A stretch of 64,000 nt of DNA from CAVYWD01 sp963772225 (GTDB taxonomy: Bacteria; Myxococcota; Myxococcia; Myxococcales; UBA5297), in contig CAVYWD010000003.1 of NCBI GenBank assembly GCA_963772225.1, positions 62,001-126,000 of the forward strand, written 5' to 3'. A program made the position numbers and the translations under genes. The stretch's first letter is position 1. Every line of letters starts with the position of its first letter. Positions 61,237 through 64,000 of this stretch are shown piece by piece. Under the pieces are notes generated by a model, which did no database searches, had not been told where the DNA came from, and saw only the letters and a list, made by a program, of their open reading frames with translations.

Positions 61237-63732
61237 TCAGTACGCGCCCCCGAGCCGCGCGGCGAGGTCGTCGCCCTCGCTCGAGGTGGCCGAGAGCCCT
61301 CCCTCGACTTGGACTCCGGCCGGAAGCTGGGCGGCGCTCACGGTGATCGTCGCCGAGCGGCCGTTCTGGCTCCAGCACCCGGCCCCCAGGGATTTGAGGT
61401 CCACGGAGACGGTCTGGCCGCTCCCGAGCTGCGGTACCACGGCGCCGCCGCTGCCGACATCCCGGCTCGACAGCGTGACGTGGTGGGGCCCGGAGCAGCT
61501 CGCGAAGTCGAGGTCGACCGACAGGACGCCGTCGCGCGTTTCGACGCCCCAGTTGGCGACCGTCTTCAAGTTCACGTACATCACGTCCGGCAGGTTCGTG
61601 AGCCAGGCGCCCGTCGAGACGGTCTCGCCGGCGGTCCCCACCGCGAGGCTGAAGAGGTTGCGGACCGGGTCGAACTGCCCCTGGCTGCCGGTCGGGGCGA
61701 AGCAGGAGGACACGCCCGTGAACGCGGCGCACCCTGAAGACGGCTGGCGATAGACGGGGAAGTCGGTCGCGAGCGGCCGCGCCTGCTGCTTTGTGCCCTG
61801 CGCATCCACCCAGTCGAGGCTCGCGCGCCGAGACGCCGGCTGGCCGGCGGCTCCGGGTGCCTCGCCAAAGGTCAAAAGGACCACGCTCTGCGCGGGGACT
61901 TGCACGGTCTTCGCGGCCGAGAGGTCCTGGATGGCGGTCGACGCGGTGAACGAGTTGTTGGCGCCGCCCACCCACGTCGTGACCCGTGCGCTCGCCGAGG
62001 CCTGCGCGAGGGCGGCCGGCAGGTTGATGACCGTGTACTCGGTCGGGCTCGCGGTGAGGGCGTCGTTCCAGAGGAGCGTCGCGACCTCGGTGCGGCTCGC
62101 GGTGGAGAAGCCGTGGAGCCCGCGCGGGATCTGGTCGACCTGCCCGGGGTCCGCGGGCTCGGCGTAGGTCATGACCCCCTTCATCGCGAGCGGCAGCGCC
62201 GGCATGCGGCCGAGCTCGGCGAGCACCGCGTGCGCCAGCGTCGTCGCCAGGGCGCCGCTCTTGTCCGCGGTCACGAAGCCGAGCTTCGTGCTCAGCCAGT
62301 TGCCCATGCAGACGTGCTCCAGGTCGGCCTGCTGGAACATCCCGGAGAGGTCCGTCAGCAAGTCGAGCAGCGTTTGGACGTTGTTCGGCTGGTTGGAGTT
62401 GCCGAGGTAGGCGAACTGCGACCCGTCGGGCAGCGAGAGAATGGCCGGCGCATATTGGGTGAACGAAAGCGGGCTCGTATTCTGCGCGCCGAGCACGCTG
62501 CGCGCCCCCTCGAGCGACGTCAGCCAGTAGCCGCTGAAGTTGTTGAACGAGACGAAGTCCGCCTCCACCTTTTGGCCGAACAAGACGCGCCAATCGGCCG
62601 AGAAGAGGATTTCGCCAGAAGGGGCGTACTGGTCGACCAGCTTGTCGGGGACGAAGTCGCCGTGCAGGAAGCTCGCGAGCCCGATGGACGAGGCCGGCCC
62701 CACGGTCGCGCTCAGGGCTCCTTGGTACGAGGAGTACAGGTCGTCCAAGAGGGCCGGGACGGCGTCGCGCTGCACCTGGAGGCGGGCCTGGTAGGCCGCC
62801 TGGCTCTCGTTCTTGCAGCTCCCGTCGGCGGCGGACGCGAGGCAGTTGCATTCCACGTCCTCGGCCCGGTTCGTCTGGTTCAGGGTATGCGACGGCTCGT
62901 TCCAGATCTGCCAGGAGATGGGCGCCGCGTGATTCGAGGATTGCGCCCACTGCGCCATGAGCGCCGCCGCAGCGGGGATGTCCGTGGGGGCCGGGTGCTC
63001 CGCCGGCTTACAGATGTTTGCGGGCTGGTATTGCGCCGGCGCCCCCATGATTTCGTGAAGGATGCGAAGCCTCTTTGACGCGAGGAGGGTTTCGTAATCG
63101 CGCAAGAAGGCGGTCGGGGTCGGCAGGAGCGTCACGGGCCTGCCGGCCGCGTCGAGAATCTCGTCCACGGCGGGGTTTGGAAAGCCGCTGCCCGCGAACT
63201 TGAAGTAGTGGTCGAAATCGAAGCTCGTGCAGAACACGCCGGGTCCGATGTCGTCGAGGAAGGCGAAGCTGTCGACCAGGTCGCTGTGCTGGCTGGCCTC
63301 GTCGTAGCCGTTGCCGATGTTCGAGAAGAAGCCGAGCTTCGCCTTCACCAGCGGCAGGCCGCTCACCGTGGCGTAGTCCACGCCGATGCCGAAGGTCACG
63401 GTGTCGAGGCTGACGGGGGCGCCCGCGTCCGCGCCGGCGTCGCCACCGGCATCGTCAATCGAGCCCGAGTCCCAGGACGCGGCGTCGGACGATCCGGCGT
63501 CCGAGAAGCCGAAGCCAGCGTCCGTGACGCCCTCGCTCGCGTCGGCCAAGCGGGCATCCGCTGGGCCAGAGTCGGCACTTGCGCCCGCGTCGTCCGAAAG
63601 GCCCGCGTCCCCCGCCGCACCCGCGTCGCTCGCGCCGGATCGGGGCGCTCCGCAAGCGAGGAAGAGCAAGCCCAGCATTGCCAGCAGCGACGAGGAACCC
63701 GGGCTCAAGCGCTTCGGCGTTCGAGGTCGCAT
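61237..63732 (-). CDS. Secreted lipoprotein glycoside hydrolase (GH39-like, clan GH-A)
   Basis: 831 residues from ATG 63732 (AGGTGG just upstream; ATG 63744 is possible). The signal peptide has lipobox LFLAC (Cys27), followed by a spacer of about 75 residues with Asp, Ala, Gly and Ser. A TIM-barrel-like domain contains the acid/base Glu in SWQIWNEPSH, VSFNNFSGYWLTSLEG and GVMTYAEPADPGQVDQIPRG. C-terminal beta-sandwich domains follow (VVLLTFGEAPG, FASCSGPHHVTLSSRD). It resembles GH39 beta-xylosidases or GH79 enzymes. The exact family is unsure. It fits with the GH43 and GH28 lipoproteins. Confidence 0.78.
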   Translation of the reverse strand: MRPRTPKRLSPGSSSLLAMLGLLFLACGAPRSGASDAGAAGDAGLSDDAGASADSGPADARLADASEGVTDAGFGFSDAGSSDAASWDSGSIDDAGGDAGADAGAPVSLDTVTFGIGVDYATVSGLPLVKAKLGFFSNIGNGYDEASQHSDLVDSFAFLDDIGPGVFCTSFDFDHYFKFAGSGFPNPAVDEILDAAGRPVTLLPTPTAFLRDYETLLASKRLRILHEIMGAPAQYQPANICKPAEHPAPTDIPAAAALMAQWAQSSNHAAPISWQIWNEPSHTLNQTNRAEDVECNCLASAADGSCKNESQAAYQARLQVQRDAVPALLDDLYSSYQGALSATVGPASSIGLASFLHGDFVPDKLVDQYAPSGEILFSADWRVLFGQKVEADFVSFNNFSGYWLTSLEGARSVLGAQNTSPLSFTQYAPAILSLPDGSQFAYLGNSNQPNNVQTLLDLLTDLSGMFQQADLEHVCMGNWLSTKLGFVTADKSGALATTLAHAVLAELGRMPALPLAMKGVMTYAEPADPGQVDQIPRGLHGFSTASRTEVATLLWNDALTASPTEYTVINLPAALAQASASARVTTWVGGANNSFTASTAIQDLSAAKTVQVPAQSVVLLTFGEAPGAAGQPASRRASLDWVDAQGTKQQARPLATDFPVYRQPSSGCAAFTGVSSCFAPTGSQGQFDPVRNLFSLAVGTAGETVSTGAWLTNLPDVMYVNLKTVANWGVETRDGVLSVDLDFASCSGPHHVTLSSRDVGSGGAVVPQLGSGQTVSVDLKSLGAGCWSQNGRSATITVSAAQLPAGVQVEGGLSATSSEGDDLAARLGGAY

Positions 63733-63798
63733 TCCACCTGCCATGTTCGGGCTCTTGAGGTCGGAGGTCAGGAATCGAGCAAAAGATGATTGATGCAC

Positions 63799-64000
63799 AG
63801 GCTGTCGGCGAGGTCGAGACGCTTCGGGCAGGAGCCCACCGACGTGCCGTTCTCAACACGCCTTCGGCCGGAAGGTTTCGGCGCGAAGCGCGCTCCGGCG
63901 GCCGAATGGCGTTCGCCTCCGGGGCGCTGCCGGTGCGCACCGAGATATCGCCGCCCGCGGCGATGATGCGGTCCGCGCGCCGGCCTAGGCGCTTGGACTT
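63799..64000. other. Right edge of window, nothing assigned
   Basis: A minus-strand frame runs in from the edge (RRADRIIAAGGDISVRTG) but cannot be identified. It may be the end of a gene outside the window or chance. Confidence 0.25.

Overview
The window is very GC-rich DNA of a Myxococcota (delta-proteobacterial) type. The pointers are a lipoprotein with about 30 haem-c motifs, several secreted lipoproteins with Asp-Ala-Gly-rich spacers, large chemoreceptor and CheA families, a TamA/TamB pair and a DraT/DraG pair. Anaeromyxobacter-like relatives fit best, but no rRNA or marker gene is present to prove it.

Layout. 1-1.25 kb holds a gene tail and gene relics. 1.26-9.05 kb is a chemotaxis operon on the minus strand (cheA, a broken small ORF, a STAS gene, cheY, cheR, cheB, cheW, a chemoreceptor). 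9.3-10.5 kb holds two coupled lipoproteins. 10.6-14.7 kb holds a frameshifted small membrane protein, a DUF4239 membrane protein, and an SGNH esterase with an MBOAT acyltransferase that probably acetylate a surface polysaccharide. 14.9-25.2 kb holds a CoA-binding protein, the multihaem cytochrome, a secreted beta-propeller protein and TamB. 25.3-28.4 kb holds an unrecognised protein and TamA. 28.7-29.4 kb is a recombination junction that joins the 3' end of an aminotransferase gene to the 3' end of a Ro60/TROVE gene.

29,653-34,312 is a complete 4,660-bp transposon. It has 18-bp perfect terminal inverted repeats that start TGT and end ACA, a 5-bp target duplication (AGAGC), and four genes: a DUF6431 protein, a DDE transposase with a one-base frameshift, a TniB-like ATPase and a RecA-like ATPase. 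34.3-37.7 kb holds relics and lipoproteins. 38.0-39.6 kb is an AbiE type IV toxin-antitoxin pair with tandem operator-like repeats. 39.75-41.7 kb holds a chemoreceptor relic, a metallo-beta-lactamase-fold protein and a truncated second copy of the tamA start. 41.9-46.8 kb holds an aminotransferase, a CstA-type peptide transporter and a second chemoreceptor.

47.4-63.7 kb contains three secreted glycoside-hydrolase lipoproteins (GH43, GH28, GH39-like) that suggest use of plant xylan and pectin. Between them lie a methyltransferase, a DUF2252 protein, a TetR regulator, a LexA-like DNA-binding protein, biotin synthase, and DraT/DraG for reversible ADP-ribosylation of nitrogenase reductase. No nif genes are in the window.

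Two window-wide patterns stand out. A 167-bp palindromic MITE-like repeat occurs three times: inside the che operon, and as an inverted pair bracketing the GH43 gene. Several otherwise intact genes are each broken by one extra base, which may be real decay or systematic sequencing error.
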